Below are positions 7,621 to 18,151 of a stretch of 64,000 bases of DNA, piece by piece (the stretch's first letter is position 1; every line of letters begins with the position of its first letter). This stretch comes from Billgrantia lactosivorans. Its GTDB lineage: Bacteria > Pseudomonadota > Gammaproteobacteria > Pseudomonadales > Halomonadaceae. The notes beneath the pieces were generated by a model. That model worked only from the letters and a program-made list of their open reading frames with translations. It did no database searches and was not told the DNA's origin. A program made the position numbers and the translations under genes. The stretch covers positions 1,178,001 through 1,242,000 of the forward strand of contig NZ_QHGY01000001.1 in NCBI RefSeq assembly GCF_003254665.1. The letters are read 5' to 3'.

Positions 7621-9042
7621 TCAGCGGCGCGCCTCGCCGCCGAACGCCTCGGCTCGCTCGGGCTCATCCGCCGCCGCCGGGGCGCTATCGTCCTCATCGG
7701 CGTAGAAGACGATATGCGGCTCATCCGGCGGCGGTGGGCCGACGAGGGGCTCGGCCACGTCGACTTCCGGCACCACGTGGGAGAGGTCCTCCACGTATTC
7801 GTGCTCGGTGGCGCCCTGCACCAGCTCCTCGGTGACGGTAAGCTCGGCGCCCGCCGACGACATCGGTGTCGAGGGTGCGAAGGGCGCCACCGGCACCGGC
7901 GCCGGGCGCACGCTGCGCCGCCAGGCGAAGAAGCCCACCAGGAACAGGCTCATGGCGCCGAAGGCCCAGAACAGCCCGGCATCCCCCGCCCAGGCCATCA
8001 CCGGCGAGATCAGCGGGGGGCTCACCGTCGAGCCGATGGCGTTGATCAGCAGCAGGCCCTGGCTCATGCGCACCAGCGCCCCCGCCGGCGCGCGGTCGGC
8101 GGCGTGGCTCACCGCCACCGGGTAGAGCGCGAAGACCCCGCCGCCCAGCAGGAACAGCAGCGCCGCCAGCACCCAGGTCGACAGCGGCAGCAGCAACATG
8201 CCGGCCGAGATCAGCGCACAGAAGGCGCCGATCATGATCAGCACGATCTGGCGGTCGTGGCGGTCGGACCAGCGCCCGAGGGGATACTGCAGCAGCATGG
8301 CGCCGAGCACGACGACCGCCATCATCTGGCCCACCTGCCCCACCGACAGGCCGACACGCTGCAGGTAGAGCGGCAGCAGCGTGTAGACGGCGGCGACCGC
8401 CAGGCCCGAGCCGAAGCTGCCCATCACCCCGGTGGGCGTCATCGTGATCAGGCGCATCGGCGAGAGCGGCTCGGCATGCTCGATCAGCGGCGAGACGCGG
8501 GGAATCATGGCCATGGGCAGCACCGACAGCGAGGCCAGCATGCCGATGACCATGAACGGCGCTGTCTCGCCCATGGCATCGGTGACGCCGAGCAGCAGCT
8601 GGCCGATCACCCCGGCGGCATACAGCGAGATCATGTAGAGCGCCAGCAGCCGCCCGCGTACCTTCTGGTCGCCCGAGGTGAGCAGCCAGCTCTCGATGAC
8701 CAGGTAGACCCCCACGGTGGCCCAGCCGCCGACCAGGCGCAGGGCGAACCAGGCCCAGGGTTCGAAGATCAGCGCCTGCAGCAGCACGGTGACCGCCACC
8801 AGCGAGGCGAAACTGCCATAGGCGCGTATATGGCCGATACGCAGCAGCAGCCTGTCGTTGAACATGGCGCCCAGCGCCAGGCCGATGAAGTAGGCCGACG
8901 AGACCCAGCCGATGACCACCGGCGACTCCCCGGCCGCGTCCAGCCGCAGGGTAATCAGGGTGGCCAGGAAGCCGTTGCCGATGCCCAGGATGAAGAGCCC
9001 CAGCAGAGGAGCCAGGGCCATGGCCAGAAGTTGCCGCGACAT
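7621..9042 (-). CDS. MFS transporter (YcaD-like) with long acidic C-terminal tail
   Basis: A 473-residue major facilitator protein with about twelve hydrophobic segments in residues 5-380. The loop between the second and third segments and the PLGRWSDRHDRQ element (about residues 255-266) are typical of the YcaD/UMF-type MFS branch. After the last membrane segment comes a hydrophilic tail of roughly 90 residues that is rich in Pro, Glu, Asp and Ala and presumably cytoplasmic. No substrate can be inferred. The gene is monocistronic by position and has a hairpin behind it. Confidence 0.87.
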   Translation of the reverse strand: MSRQLLAMALAPLLGLFILGIGNGFLATLITLRLDAAGESPVVIGWVSSAYFIGLALGAMFNDRLLLRIGHIRAYGSFASLVAVTVLLQALIFEPWAWFALRLVGGWATVGVYLVIESWLLTSGDQKVRGRLLALYMISLYAAGVIGQLLLGVTDAMGETAPFMVIGMLASLSVLPMAMIPRVSPLIEHAEPLSPMRLITMTPTGVMGSFGSGLAVAAVYTLLPLYLQRVGLSVGQVGQMMAVVVLGAMLLQYPLGRWSDRHDRQIVLIMIGAFCALISAGMLLLPLSTWVLAALLFLLGGGVFALYPVAVSHAADRAPAGALVRMSQGLLLINAIGSTVSPPLISPVMAWAGDAGLFWAFGAMSLFLVGFFAWRRSVRPAPVPVAPFAPSTPMSSAGAELTVTEELVQGATEHEYVEDLSHVVPEVDVAEPLVGPPPPDEPHIVFYADEDDSAPAAADEPERAEAFGGEARR

Positions 9043-9287
9043 GAGCGCGCCTCTCGACAGCAGATGAGTAAAGGGAAAAAGATGCCAGAAAACGCCGTGG
9101 AACGCTGCCCACCGCCCCCGTCGCGACGCCGAAAAAAGCGCGCCGCTCGAGCCGGGCGGCGCGAATCATACGCCTGGCAACGCCAGTGTCAAACGCTTAT
9201 TCCCTGCGCGCACTCAATGTCAGTACAAAACACCCCAAGCACCTCACCTGGCAGCAAGTCCTGCTGAAAAACAGGGTAACGCCTCTC

Positions 9288-9923
9288 TCAGCGTTTCCGC
9301 AGCAGCGCCACGTCGGCGGCAGGAAACTCGAGGCTCATGCCGAGCCGCTGCGCCAGCCACTCGAAGCTCGCCTCGCTGAAGAAGCACACGTGGGTGGGAT
9401 CGAGGATGTAGTGCCAGCGGGCGAAGGCTTCCTCGCTGGTCACCCGCTTGGTCATCAGCCCCAGCCAGCCGCCCGCGGGCAGCAGGGCCGCCAGGCGCTC
9501 GAGCTCGCGCCCCGGGGCGAAGAGGTGCTCCACCACCTCGGTGGCGGTGACGAAATCGTAGCGCCGCTCGAGCACGGAGGCGTCCGGGGCATAGTAGGGG
9601 TCGTAGATCGCCATCGGGTATCCCGCCTCCTCGAACATCAGCGACAGCGTCGGGCCGGGGCCGGCGCCGAAGTCGAGGCCGCGAGCGCCCGGTGTCAGCC
9701 GGCACTGCAGCGGTTCGTACAGCCGCGACAGGAAACGCCGGTAGCCGGGGTCGTCGGGGTGGTTCTGGTGCCGGTCGTAGACCGCCCTCTCCTGCTCGGG
9801 GGCAAGGCGCTGCGCCGGCGGCACATAGGCCAGCCGGCAGACGTCGCAGCGATAGTAGTCGCGTCGCGCGTCGCGATGAAAATGTCGCGAATGCGGGGAT
9901 GCGCATAGCGGGCAGGTCGGCAT
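9288..9923 (-). CDS. class I SAM-dependent methyltransferase with N-terminal zinc-ribbon-like motif
   Basis: A 211-residue protein. The first 25 residues carry CPLC and CDVC, a four-cysteine zinc-binding arrangement. A Rossmann methyltransferase domain follows, with motif I LDFGAGPGPTLSLM near residue 85 and a TEVVEHLFAPGRELERLA segment typical of Methyltransf_12/23 proteins. The open frame extends to 9953, but the ATG at 9923 is preferred because AAGGA lies seven bases upstream and the protein then starts at the cysteine motif. The substrate is unknown. The gene is divergent from the VOC gene, with about 50 bases between starts. Confidence 0.82.
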   Translation of the reverse strand: MPTCPLCASPHSRHFHRDARRDYYRCDVCRLAYVPPAQRLAPEQERAVYDRHQNHPDDPGYRRFLSRLYEPLQCRLTPGARGLDFGAGPGPTLSLMFEEAGYPMAIYDPYYAPDASVLERRYDFVTATEVVEHLFAPGRELERLAALLPAGGWLGLMTKRVTSEEAFARWHYILDPTHVCFFSEASFEWLAQRLGMSLEFPAADVALLRKR

Positions 9924-9976
9924 CGTCGTATCCTTTTGGGCCTGGCGAAACACTCAAAACAACGAGGAGGCCGGCA

Positions 9977-10369
9977 ATGCTGTCAGGTCTGGACCACCTG
10001 GTCATCACCGTGACCGACATTTCCCGTGCCGTGGACTTCTACTCCCGGGTGCTCGGGCTCGAGGTGCGCTATCGCGATCGCGAGCGCGTCGACCTGATGC
10101 TCGGCGACATCGCCCTGCGCCTGCACTGGACGGCCACCGACATCGAGCCGCGCGCCGCCACCCCGACGCCGGGAAGCCTCGACCTCTGCCTGCGCAGCCT
10201 GCTGCCGCTGGACGAGGTCCAGCGCCACCTGGCGGCGCTTGACGTGGAGGTCGAGCTCGGCCCCGTCACCCGCCAGGGTGCCAACGGCCTCATCGAGTCG
10301 CTCTACCTGCGCGACCCCGATGGCAACCTGCTCGAGATCAGTCGCCCGCTCAAGGAGGCTGCCGATTAG
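9977..10369 (+). CDS. VOC family protein (glyoxalase/dioxygenase fold)
   Basis: A 130-residue vicinal-oxygen-chelate fold protein. It starts LDHLVITVTDISRAVDFYSRVLGL, the classic first beta-alpha-beta module with its metal-ligand histidine. It ends LYLRDPDGNLLEISRP, where the final metal-binding Glu is expected. The ATG at 9977 follows GAGGAG by six bases and decides the start against a longer in-frame extension from 9692 that only shadows the methyltransferase gene. Members act as lyases, dioxygenases or resistance proteins; the reaction here is unknown. Confidence 0.85.
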   Translation: MLSGLDHLVITVTDISRAVDFYSRVLGLEVRYRDRERVDLMLGDIALRLHWTATDIEPRAATPTPGSLDLCLRSLLPLDEVQRHLAALDVEVELGPVTRQGANGLIESLYLRDPDGNLLEISRPLKEAAD

Positions 10370-10436
10370 TCCCCTTCCTGGCATTGTCGCCCACGGCCGG
10401 TATCATTGTCGCAAACCATGACCGACGGGATCCCCC

Positions 10437-10811
10437 ATGAACGACAGCCCCGAGAGCCGCAGCGTCATCGATTCGGGCGGCGAGCCCGACATCACCCTGC
10501 CCATCGTCGTCTATGCCCTGCTCCTGGCGGGCATCGTCAGCGGCGGCCTGACGACGCTGATCGGCGTGGTGATCGCCTACGTCTATCGCGGCGAGGGGCC
10601 GCACTGGCTCGACGAGCACTATCGCTACCAGATCCGCACCTTCTGGCTCACGCTGCTCTATCTTGCCATCTCCTCCCTGCTGATGCTGGTCATGATCGGC
10701 TTCGTGACCTGGCTGCTGGTGGTGGTCTGGCTGGTCATTCGCTGCGTCAAGGGCATCAAGCGTCTGCAGCAGCACCGCGCCCCCGACAACGTGGACGCCT
10801 GGCTGATCTGA
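10437..10811 (+). CDS. DUF4870 family membrane protein
   Basis: A 124-residue protein with three hydrophobic segments (about residues 20-45, 65-90 and 92-108). Between the first two lies the loop YRGEGPHWLDEHYRYQIRTFW, the conserved segment of DUF4870. The short basic and hydrophilic C terminus is cytoplasmic in related proteins. The function of the family is not known. The gene sits four bases before the acyltransferase gene, so the two are probably co-transcribed. Confidence 0.8.
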   Translation: MNDSPESRSVIDSGGEPDITLPIVVYALLLAGIVSGGLTTLIGVVIAYVYRGEGPHWLDEHYRYQIRTFWLTLLYLAISSLLMLVMIGFVTWLLVVVWLVIRCVKGIKRLQQHRAPDNVDAWLI

Positions 10812-10815
10812 GCCC

Positions 10816-11745
10816 ATGAGCGAGACGCCGCCACCCACCGCCTCCCTGCAGGGCCGTGCCATCGCCATGCTGTGGCATGCCCTGGCCGGCCGCCGACCCG
10901 CCACGCTGTGGCGGCTGGCCCGCCTCGCCGGCCCCCTGATCCATCGCTTCAGCCGCCGCGAGCGCGAAGTCACCGAGATCAACCTTGCCCAGGTCCATCC
11001 CGGGCAGGATCGGGCCGAGCGCCGTCGGCTGGCCCGCGAGAGCCTGACCCACTCCGCCGCCACCATGCTCGAGCTGGGCTTCGCCTGGATGGCCGCCCCA
11101 CAGCGGGTCGAGGACGCCATTCTCGAGATCCACGGCCGCGAGCTGCTCGACGACGCCCGCGCCGAGGGCCGCGGGGTCATCGTGCTAGCCCCGCACTTCG
11201 GCAACTGGGAGGTGCTCAACTTCTGGCTCTCGAGCCACTTCCCCTTCACCGCCATGTACGAGCCGCCGAAGATCGCCGAGCTCGACCCTGTGATCCGCCA
11301 GGGCCGCGAGCGCATGGGGGCGAGCCTGGTGCCGACCAACCCGCGCGGCGTCGCCGCCCTGCTCAAGGCGCTCAAGCGCAGCGAGGCGGTGGGCATCCTG
11401 CCTGACCAGGAGCCCGACTGGGGCAGCGGGGTGTTCGCCCCCTTCTACCATCGCCTCGCCTACACCGCGACCCTGCTGCCCAAGCTGGTGGCACGCACCG
11501 ACGCCCGGGTGGTCACCGGCGTGGCGCGACGCCTTCCCGGCCGCGGCTTTGCCATCCACTTTCTCGCCGCCGACGAGCGGGTCTACGCCGTCGACGAGAC
11601 CGAATCCGCCACCGGCGTCAATGCCTGCGTGGAGGATGCCATCGCCCTCGACCCGGCCCAGTACCAGTGGGAGTACAAGCGTTACCGCAAGGTGATCGAG
11701 GAGCAGCAGGGCGTGCCCAACCACCGCCAGTATCGGCTCTACTGA
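10816..11745 (+). CDS. LpxL/HtrB-family lipid A acyltransferase
   Basis: A 309-residue member of the lysophospholipid acyltransferase superfamily. The catalytic HX4(D/E) motif is seen as APHFGNWEVLNFW near residues 127-140. The downstream GILPDQEPDWGSGVFAPFYH block (about 194-213) is characteristic of LpxL/LpxM enzymes, which add secondary acyl chains to lipid A at the inner membrane. LpxL versus LpxM/LpxP is not resolvable by eye. It is followed after 57 bases by a very large envelope protein gene, so this is a small envelope-lipid neighbourhood. Confidence 0.88.
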   Translation: MSETPPPTASLQGRAIAMLWHALAGRRPATLWRLARLAGPLIHRFSRREREVTEINLAQVHPGQDRAERRRLARESLTHSAATMLELGFAWMAAPQRVEDAILEIHGRELLDDARAEGRGVIVLAPHFGNWEVLNFWLSSHFPFTAMYEPPKIAELDPVIRQGRERMGASLVPTNPRGVAALLKALKRSEAVGILPDQEPDWGSGVFAPFYHRLAYTATLLPKLVARTDARVVTGVARRLPGRGFAIHFLAADERVYAVDETESATGVNACVEDAIALDPAQYQWEYKRYRKVIEEQQGVPNHRQYRLY

Positions 11746-11802
11746 CCGCCGCCGCACGCCGGCCCCAGGAGGAGGCATGCCTCAAGGACGAGAGCGCCAG
11801 CC

Positions 11803-14800
11803 ATGACCCGCCCCACGCCGCTCAGGGCGCTGGCCTGGCTGGTTCTGCCTCTGGTGTTGCTCTATGGGGGTTACCTCCTTGCCGCCAACGTCCTGCTCGC
11901 CAGCGCCTGGGGCCGCGCCCAGCTCGACCGCTCGCCGTGGCTGACGCTGGAGTGGGAGCGCGCCTGGACGCTCTTCCCCGGCCACGTGACACTCACGCAG
12001 CCGTCCCTGGTCGGCACCAGCGCCAAGCGCCGCTATGTCCTCGAGGCCGAGCACGCCAGCCTGCGCGTGTCGCTCGCCGCGCTGCTTGCCCGCGAGGTAC
12101 GGCTCCGCCGACTCGAGGCCGAAGGCATTCGCCAGGCTGGCCTCGATGCCTACCGCCTGCAGGGCCGCGGCACGCTGCGCCTGGCCGACGCGCACTGGCA
12201 TGGCGGTGAGCTGGCCGCTGGACGCATCGCGCTGCAGCTGGACGAGGGCGCCGTGCTGCATGGCGATACGCCGCTGGTGGAGGGCGTGGCGCTCGACGCC
12301 GAGCTGCAGCTGGCGCCGCTGAGGCTGGCCGAGCATCCCGGCGCCGAGGCGGCGCGCTTCGTCTCCGGCACCCTCACCCTGGCCGGCCGCAGCGACGCCT
12401 ACGACGTCTTCAACCCCTACCTCGCCGACCTGGGCTGGCTCGAGATCGGCGGCCGCGGCGACCTGGCGGCCGACCTCGCCATCGAGAACGGCGAGGTGCA
12501 GCCGGGCAGCCGCCTGCGCCTCGACTCGCCCCGCTTGAGCGTGCGGCTCGACGAGCGCCGCTGGCTGGACGCGGGAACGCGCTACCGGATCGACGGCTCC
12601 GGCGCGGTGGAGGTCGAGGTTTCCCGCCACGCCCGCCTGGATCTGGCACTCGACGACATCGCGATGTTCGGGGCCGAGCCTGACGCCTCGACGCGAGCGC
12701 TGCTCGTCGGCGAGGGGTTCCGCCTCACCCTGGCCACGGACGCCCTGCGCCTGCACGCTCCACCCGACGAACTGCAGGGTGCCGAGCTGCGCTGGCGCAA
12801 CGCCGAGGCCCACGACATCGCCCTCTTCGATCGCTACCTGCCACCCCCCGTGCCGCTGACGCTGGAGAGCGGTTCGGCTCGGTTGCAGGGTGGGCTCGCC
12901 TACGACGCCGAACGCCTCTCGGGTGGCTTCGACCTGGGCGGCGACCGCATCGCCCTGCGACTCGGGGAGCGACCGCTGACCGGGCGGCTCGACCTGCACC
13001 TGCCGATTGCCGAACTCGACGTGACAGGCGGTAGCGTGGATCTGTCCGGGACCCGCTTCGACCTCGAGGCTGCCGCTCCCGGCGAGACACGACCGCTCAC
13101 CACCACGCTGGAACTGCCCGTGGCCCGCTTTCACTCGCCGCTGGCCTGGCGCGAGCTGGACGACGGCAGCCTGCTCGGTGGCGAGCTGCCCTGGTCCGCC
13201 GAGCTGGAACTGCACAGCCGCGTCGCCAACCTCGGCGTGCTCGACCCCTTCCTCGCCGGCCTGTTCGGCGGGCGCGGGCTCGCCCTGCAGGGCGGCGGCC
13301 GGCTCGATGGCGTGCTCCAGGTGCGCGACGGCCAGCCGCTGACGGGCAGCCGGCTCGTGGTGCGCTCCGAAGCGCTGGGCGCGCGCTTCCTCGGCTTTCT
13401 CGCGCGCGGCGACGGGCGCGCATCCCTGACCCTGACGCCCGGCGAGCCCCACCCCGAGGCAAGGGTCGAACTCGCCTTCGACGGGGCCGACCTCTCCCGC
13501 CTCGAGGATGGCCGCCGGCTGTTCCAGGCCGAGCAGCTCGCGCTCGCGGCGGCCGCCCAGGCCGGGCGCCCCACCACGGGCCGGGTGGCGTGGCGCGGCG
13601 CAAGCATCCCCGACGTCAGCGTCCTCAACGCCTATCTTCCCCGCACCGCCCCATTGCGGCTGCGCAACGGCCAGGCCGGCAGCGACGGACACCTCTTCAT
13701 CGAAGGGGAGCGCACCCGGGGCCGCCTCACCCTGGCGGGCGAAGCCATCGAAGGCCGTTTGCTGGAGGAAGACTTCCAGGGCGAGCTGGACGTGACGCTG
13801 CGGCTGCGTGACCTCGTGGCCGCTCGCCAGCGGGTCGACCTCTCCGGAAGCCGGCTGGAGCTGAGCGCCGCGGCAAGTCGTGGAGAGCCGCTGCACACCC
13901 TGCTGCTACTCCGCCGGGCGCGGCTCGAGGGTGGCTTCGACTGGCCCGGCAGCGAAGCGCCACGCCGGCCGCTTTCCGGCACGCTGCAACTGGACGGCCT
14001 GCTCGACCGGCTCGGCTTTCTCGACGCCTTCCTCCCCGACGAGCACGGCCTGGCGATCCAGGGCGGCGGACGGCTGAGCGCCGACCTGCGCTTCGTGGAG
14101 GGCGAGGCGGCGCCGGCAAGCCGGCTCGACGTTCGCTCCGACCGGCTCGCCGCGCGCTTCCTGCACTACGAGGCCTTCGGCGACGGCTCGCTCCGCCTGG
14201 AGGTGCAGGATCCTGGCGCGACATTGGCCCTCTCGATGCCCCGCTTCGGCCTGCGCCGCCAGGAGACGCCGAGCGACCTGGTCGAGGGCCGGCTGCTGGA
14301 GATTCACAGCCGCGCACGGCACTTCGATATGCGCGAGGGGCTGCGCGGGCTGAGCACGCGCATCGACATGCCACACCTGGTGACGCCGGACCTCGCCGCC
14401 CTCAACGCCTACCTGCCGGAGGATGCCGGCTTCACGCTGCTTGCCGGCGAGGCTCGCCTCGCCAGTCACCTTCAGCTGGAGGGCAGGCATGCCACCGGCC
14501 ACCTGGCACTGCAGGCGCCCGAGGCCCGTCTCGCGCTGCAGGGCCACACCCTCGAGGGCGAACTGCAGCTCGACACCCATCTCGCCGACGGCGACCTGGA
14601 GACTCTCGACTTCGACGTCTCCGGCTCGCGGCTGCGCCTGGAGCACGTACGGCTGGAGAGCGATAACGGCAGCCTCAGCCACGGCTGGTGGGCGCGGCTC
14701 GCGCTGCCCGAGGGGCGCCTGCGCTGGACGGCACCGCTCGCGCTCGACGCCCGGCTCGACCTGGCCATGCGCGACAGCGGCCTGCTGGTCAACCTGCTCG

Positions 14801-15153
14801 TCGATGCCGCCCGTGAGCGGCGCTGGCTGCGCGAGCGACTGACGCTGGGCGAGGTGCACGGCGAGGCGCGGGTGATGCTGAACGACGATACCGTGCGAGT
14901 GGAGAACCTTGCCGTGCAGGCTGGCAAGCGTCTGGAGCTGCTGGCCAATCTCGCCCTGCGCGATTCTCACCTGACGGGCCGCGCCTTTGCCCGCTACGGG
15001 CCGCTTCGTCTGGGAATGGAAGTGGACGGCGACCGACGCCGCTGGCAGCTGCGCAACGCCCGCGAGTGGTACGCCAGCGGCCAGCCCGCCAGCGAGCTGA
15101 CGCTACCCGATAGCGGGACCTGGTTCGAACACCTGGATGCCCAGGCCGAATGA
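11803..15153 (+). CDS. large AsmA/YdbH-like envelope protein with about six repeats
   Basis: A 1116-residue protein with one N-terminal hydrophobic anchor (about residues 8-30) and an otherwise beta-rich, helix-poor body predicted to be periplasmic. Segments of the form (N/D)xYLP or DxFL followed by a glycine-rich strand recur near residues 203, 343, 479, 609, 739 and 867, a period of about 130-140. SGSRL(R/E)L strands recur between them. This is the architecture of AsmA-like, YdbH and TamB proteins, which form lipid-transfer grooves between the membranes. E. coli YdbH is about 880 residues, so this one is longer. The usual ynbE and ydbL partners are absent. Assignment to YdbH rather than another AsmA-like branch is tentative. 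Confidence 0.7.
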   Translation: MTRPTPLRALAWLVLPLVLLYGGYLLAANVLLASAWGRAQLDRSPWLTLEWERAWTLFPGHVTLTQPSLVGTSAKRRYVLEAEHASLRVSLAALLAREVRLRRLEAEGIRQAGLDAYRLQGRGTLRLADAHWHGGELAAGRIALQLDEGAVLHGDTPLVEGVALDAELQLAPLRLAEHPGAEAARFVSGTLTLAGRSDAYDVFNPYLADLGWLEIGGRGDLAADLAIENGEVQPGSRLRLDSPRLSVRLDERRWLDAGTRYRIDGSGAVEVEVSRHARLDLALDDIAMFGAEPDASTRALLVGEGFRLTLATDALRLHAPPDELQGAELRWRNAEAHDIALFDRYLPPPVPLTLESGSARLQGGLAYDAERLSGGFDLGGDRIALRLGERPLTGRLDLHLPIAELDVTGGSVDLSGTRFDLEAAAPGETRPLTTTLELPVARFHSPLAWRELDDGSLLGGELPWSAELELHSRVANLGVLDPFLAGLFGGRGLALQGGGRLDGVLQVRDGQPLTGSRLVVRSEALGARFLGFLARGDGRASLTLTPGEPHPEARVELAFDGADLSRLEDGRRLFQAEQLALAAAAQAGRPTTGRVAWRGASIPDVSVLNAYLPRTAPLRLRNGQAGSDGHLFIEGERTRGRLTLAGEAIEGRLLEEDFQGELDVTLRLRDLVAARQRVDLSGSRLELSAAASRGEPLHTLLLLRRARLEGGFDWPGSEAPRRPLSGTLQLDGLLDRLGFLDAFLPDEHGLAIQGGGRLSADLRFVEGEAAPASRLDVRSDRLAARFLHYEAFGDGSLRLEVQDPGATLALSMPRFGLRRQETPSDLVEGRLLEIHSRARHFDMREGLRGLSTRIDMPHLVTPDLAALNAYLPEDAGFTLLAGEARLASHLQLEGRHATGHLALQAPEARLALQGHTLEGELQLDTHLADGDLETLDFDVSGSRLRLEHVRLESDNGSLSHGWWARLALPEGRLRWTAPLALDARLDLAMRDSGLLVNLLVDAARERRWLRERLTLGEVHGEARVMLNDDTVRVENLAVQAGKRLELLANLALRDSHLTGRAFARYGPLRLGMEVDGDRRRWQLRNAREWYASGQPASELTLPDSGTWFEHLDAQAE

Positions 15154-15211
15154 ACCGCCAAGTCAGGAAGATGGCTGGAAAGCGGCCAACGACCTGCTAG
15201 ACTGGCCACAA

Positions 15212-15330
15212 CGCTTGACGGGGTGCCGGTGGAACCGGCTGAGATCGCCATACGATATTCTGAACCAGAGTGTCGTCACGGCGGGGCCCGTTGAACCTGA
15301 TCCGGCTCGTACCGGCGTAGGAATCAAGCG
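15212..15330 (+). promoter_or_regulatory. TPP riboswitch (THI element)
   Basis: The closing stem P1 is a perfect 7-bp pairing of CGCTTGA (15212-15218) with TCAAGCG (15324-15330). Inside are the conserved GGGGTGCC...GGCTGAGA segment (about 15219-15244) and the pyrimidine-side core TTGAACCTGATCCGG with GCGTAGGAA (15290-15323), the classic THI-box sequence that binds thiamine pyrophosphate. It lies 88 bases before tenA and is expected to shut off tenA-thiC expression when TPP is plentiful. Confidence 0.95.
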
Positions 15331-15417
15331 GTGGCCAGGGCGCCAGTACTCCCTCCTCAGCCCCGACCCACTCTTCCCCTTCGCCCGCACTCCGGATCCA
15401 TTCACACCGGAGGCAAG

Positions 15418-16086
15418 ATGGGCTATCGCTTCACCGACCTGACCGACGCCTGCCATAACGACTGGCGCGCCTACATCGAGCACGGCTTCGTGCGCCGGCT
15501 GGGCAGCGGCACCCTCGACGAAGGCGCCTTTCGCCACTACCTGCAGCAGGACTACCTGTTCCTGATCCACTTCGCCCGCGCCTATGCGTTGGCCGCCTAC
15601 AAGAGCCGCACCCTGAGTGATCTGCGCCAGGCCCATGAGGGGCTCAAGGCGATTCTCGACGTGGAGCTCGAACTGCACGTGGGCTACTGCCGCGAATGGG
15701 GGATCAGTGAGGCGGAGCTGGCCGCACTGCCCGAGGCCCGAGCCACCCTGGCCTACACCCGCTACGTGCTCGATACCGGCAACCGCGGCGACCTGCTCGA
15801 CCTGCACGTGGCGCTGGCCCCCTGCCTGGTGGGCTACGGCGAGATCGCCAACTGGCTGAACGCCCAGCCGGATACCGTGCGCGGCGACGCCAATCCCTAT
15901 GACGCCTGGATCGCCATGTACGCAAGCGACGACTTCCAGGTCGCCATGCGTGCCGAGCTCGAGTGGCTCGACGCCCGCCTGGCCGACGTCACCCCGGCGC
16001 GCTTCGCCGAGCTGGCCGAGGTGTTCCGCGACGCCACCCGCCTCGAGATCGATTTCTGGCAGATGGGGCTCGACCGCAGCCTCTGA
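15418..16086 (+). CDS. tenA: TenA family protein (thiaminase II / aminopyrimidine aminohydrolase)
   Basis: A 222-residue all-helical TenA protein. It keeps the conserved active-site cysteine in LAPCLVGYGEIA (near residue 140), so it belongs to the TenA_C class. The C-terminal glutamate is in LEIDFWQMGL. TenA hydrolyses aminopyrimidine breakdown products to salvage the HMP moiety of thiamine. The ATG at 15418 is chosen because GGAGG precedes it and the protein then begins at the family start; the open frame upstream overlaps the riboswitch. Control by the riboswitch and linkage to thiC confirm the thiamine role. Confidence 0.93.
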   Translation: MGYRFTDLTDACHNDWRAYIEHGFVRRLGSGTLDEGAFRHYLQQDYLFLIHFARAYALAAYKSRTLSDLRQAHEGLKAILDVELELHVGYCREWGISEAELAALPEARATLAYTRYVLDTGNRGDLLDLHVALAPCLVGYGEIANWLNAQPDTVRGDANPYDAWIAMYASDDFQVAMRAELEWLDARLADVTPARFAELAEVFRDATRLEIDFWQMGLDRSL

Positions 16087-16097
16087 CGCTCCCCTGA

Positions 16098-18023
<1,926 letters not shown>

Positions 18024-18039
18024 TTGTTCTTCGTCTGAC

Positions 18040-18071
18040 ACACGCCGGCCCAGGTGGCCGGCGTGTTTTTT
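18040..18071 (+). terminator. intrinsic terminator of tenA-thiC
   Basis: ACACGCCGGCC (18040-18050) pairs perfectly with GGCCGGCGTGT (18056-18066) around a five-base loop and runs into a six-T tract (18066-18071). Textbook Rho-independent terminator, 16 bases after the thiC stop. Confidence 0.93.
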
Positions 18072-18151
18072 CCTCCCACAGGCGACAGCATGGAACGCTC
18101 GGATGTAGCCTGTAGGAACCTGCAAGGACCAAGTGCGGAGGGAGCAAGCCC

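Noticed and set aside
9239..9275. terminator after the methyltransferase gene
   Set aside because: CAGCA...TGCTG gives only a 5-bp stem and its A-run is on the wrong side for the minus-strand transcript.
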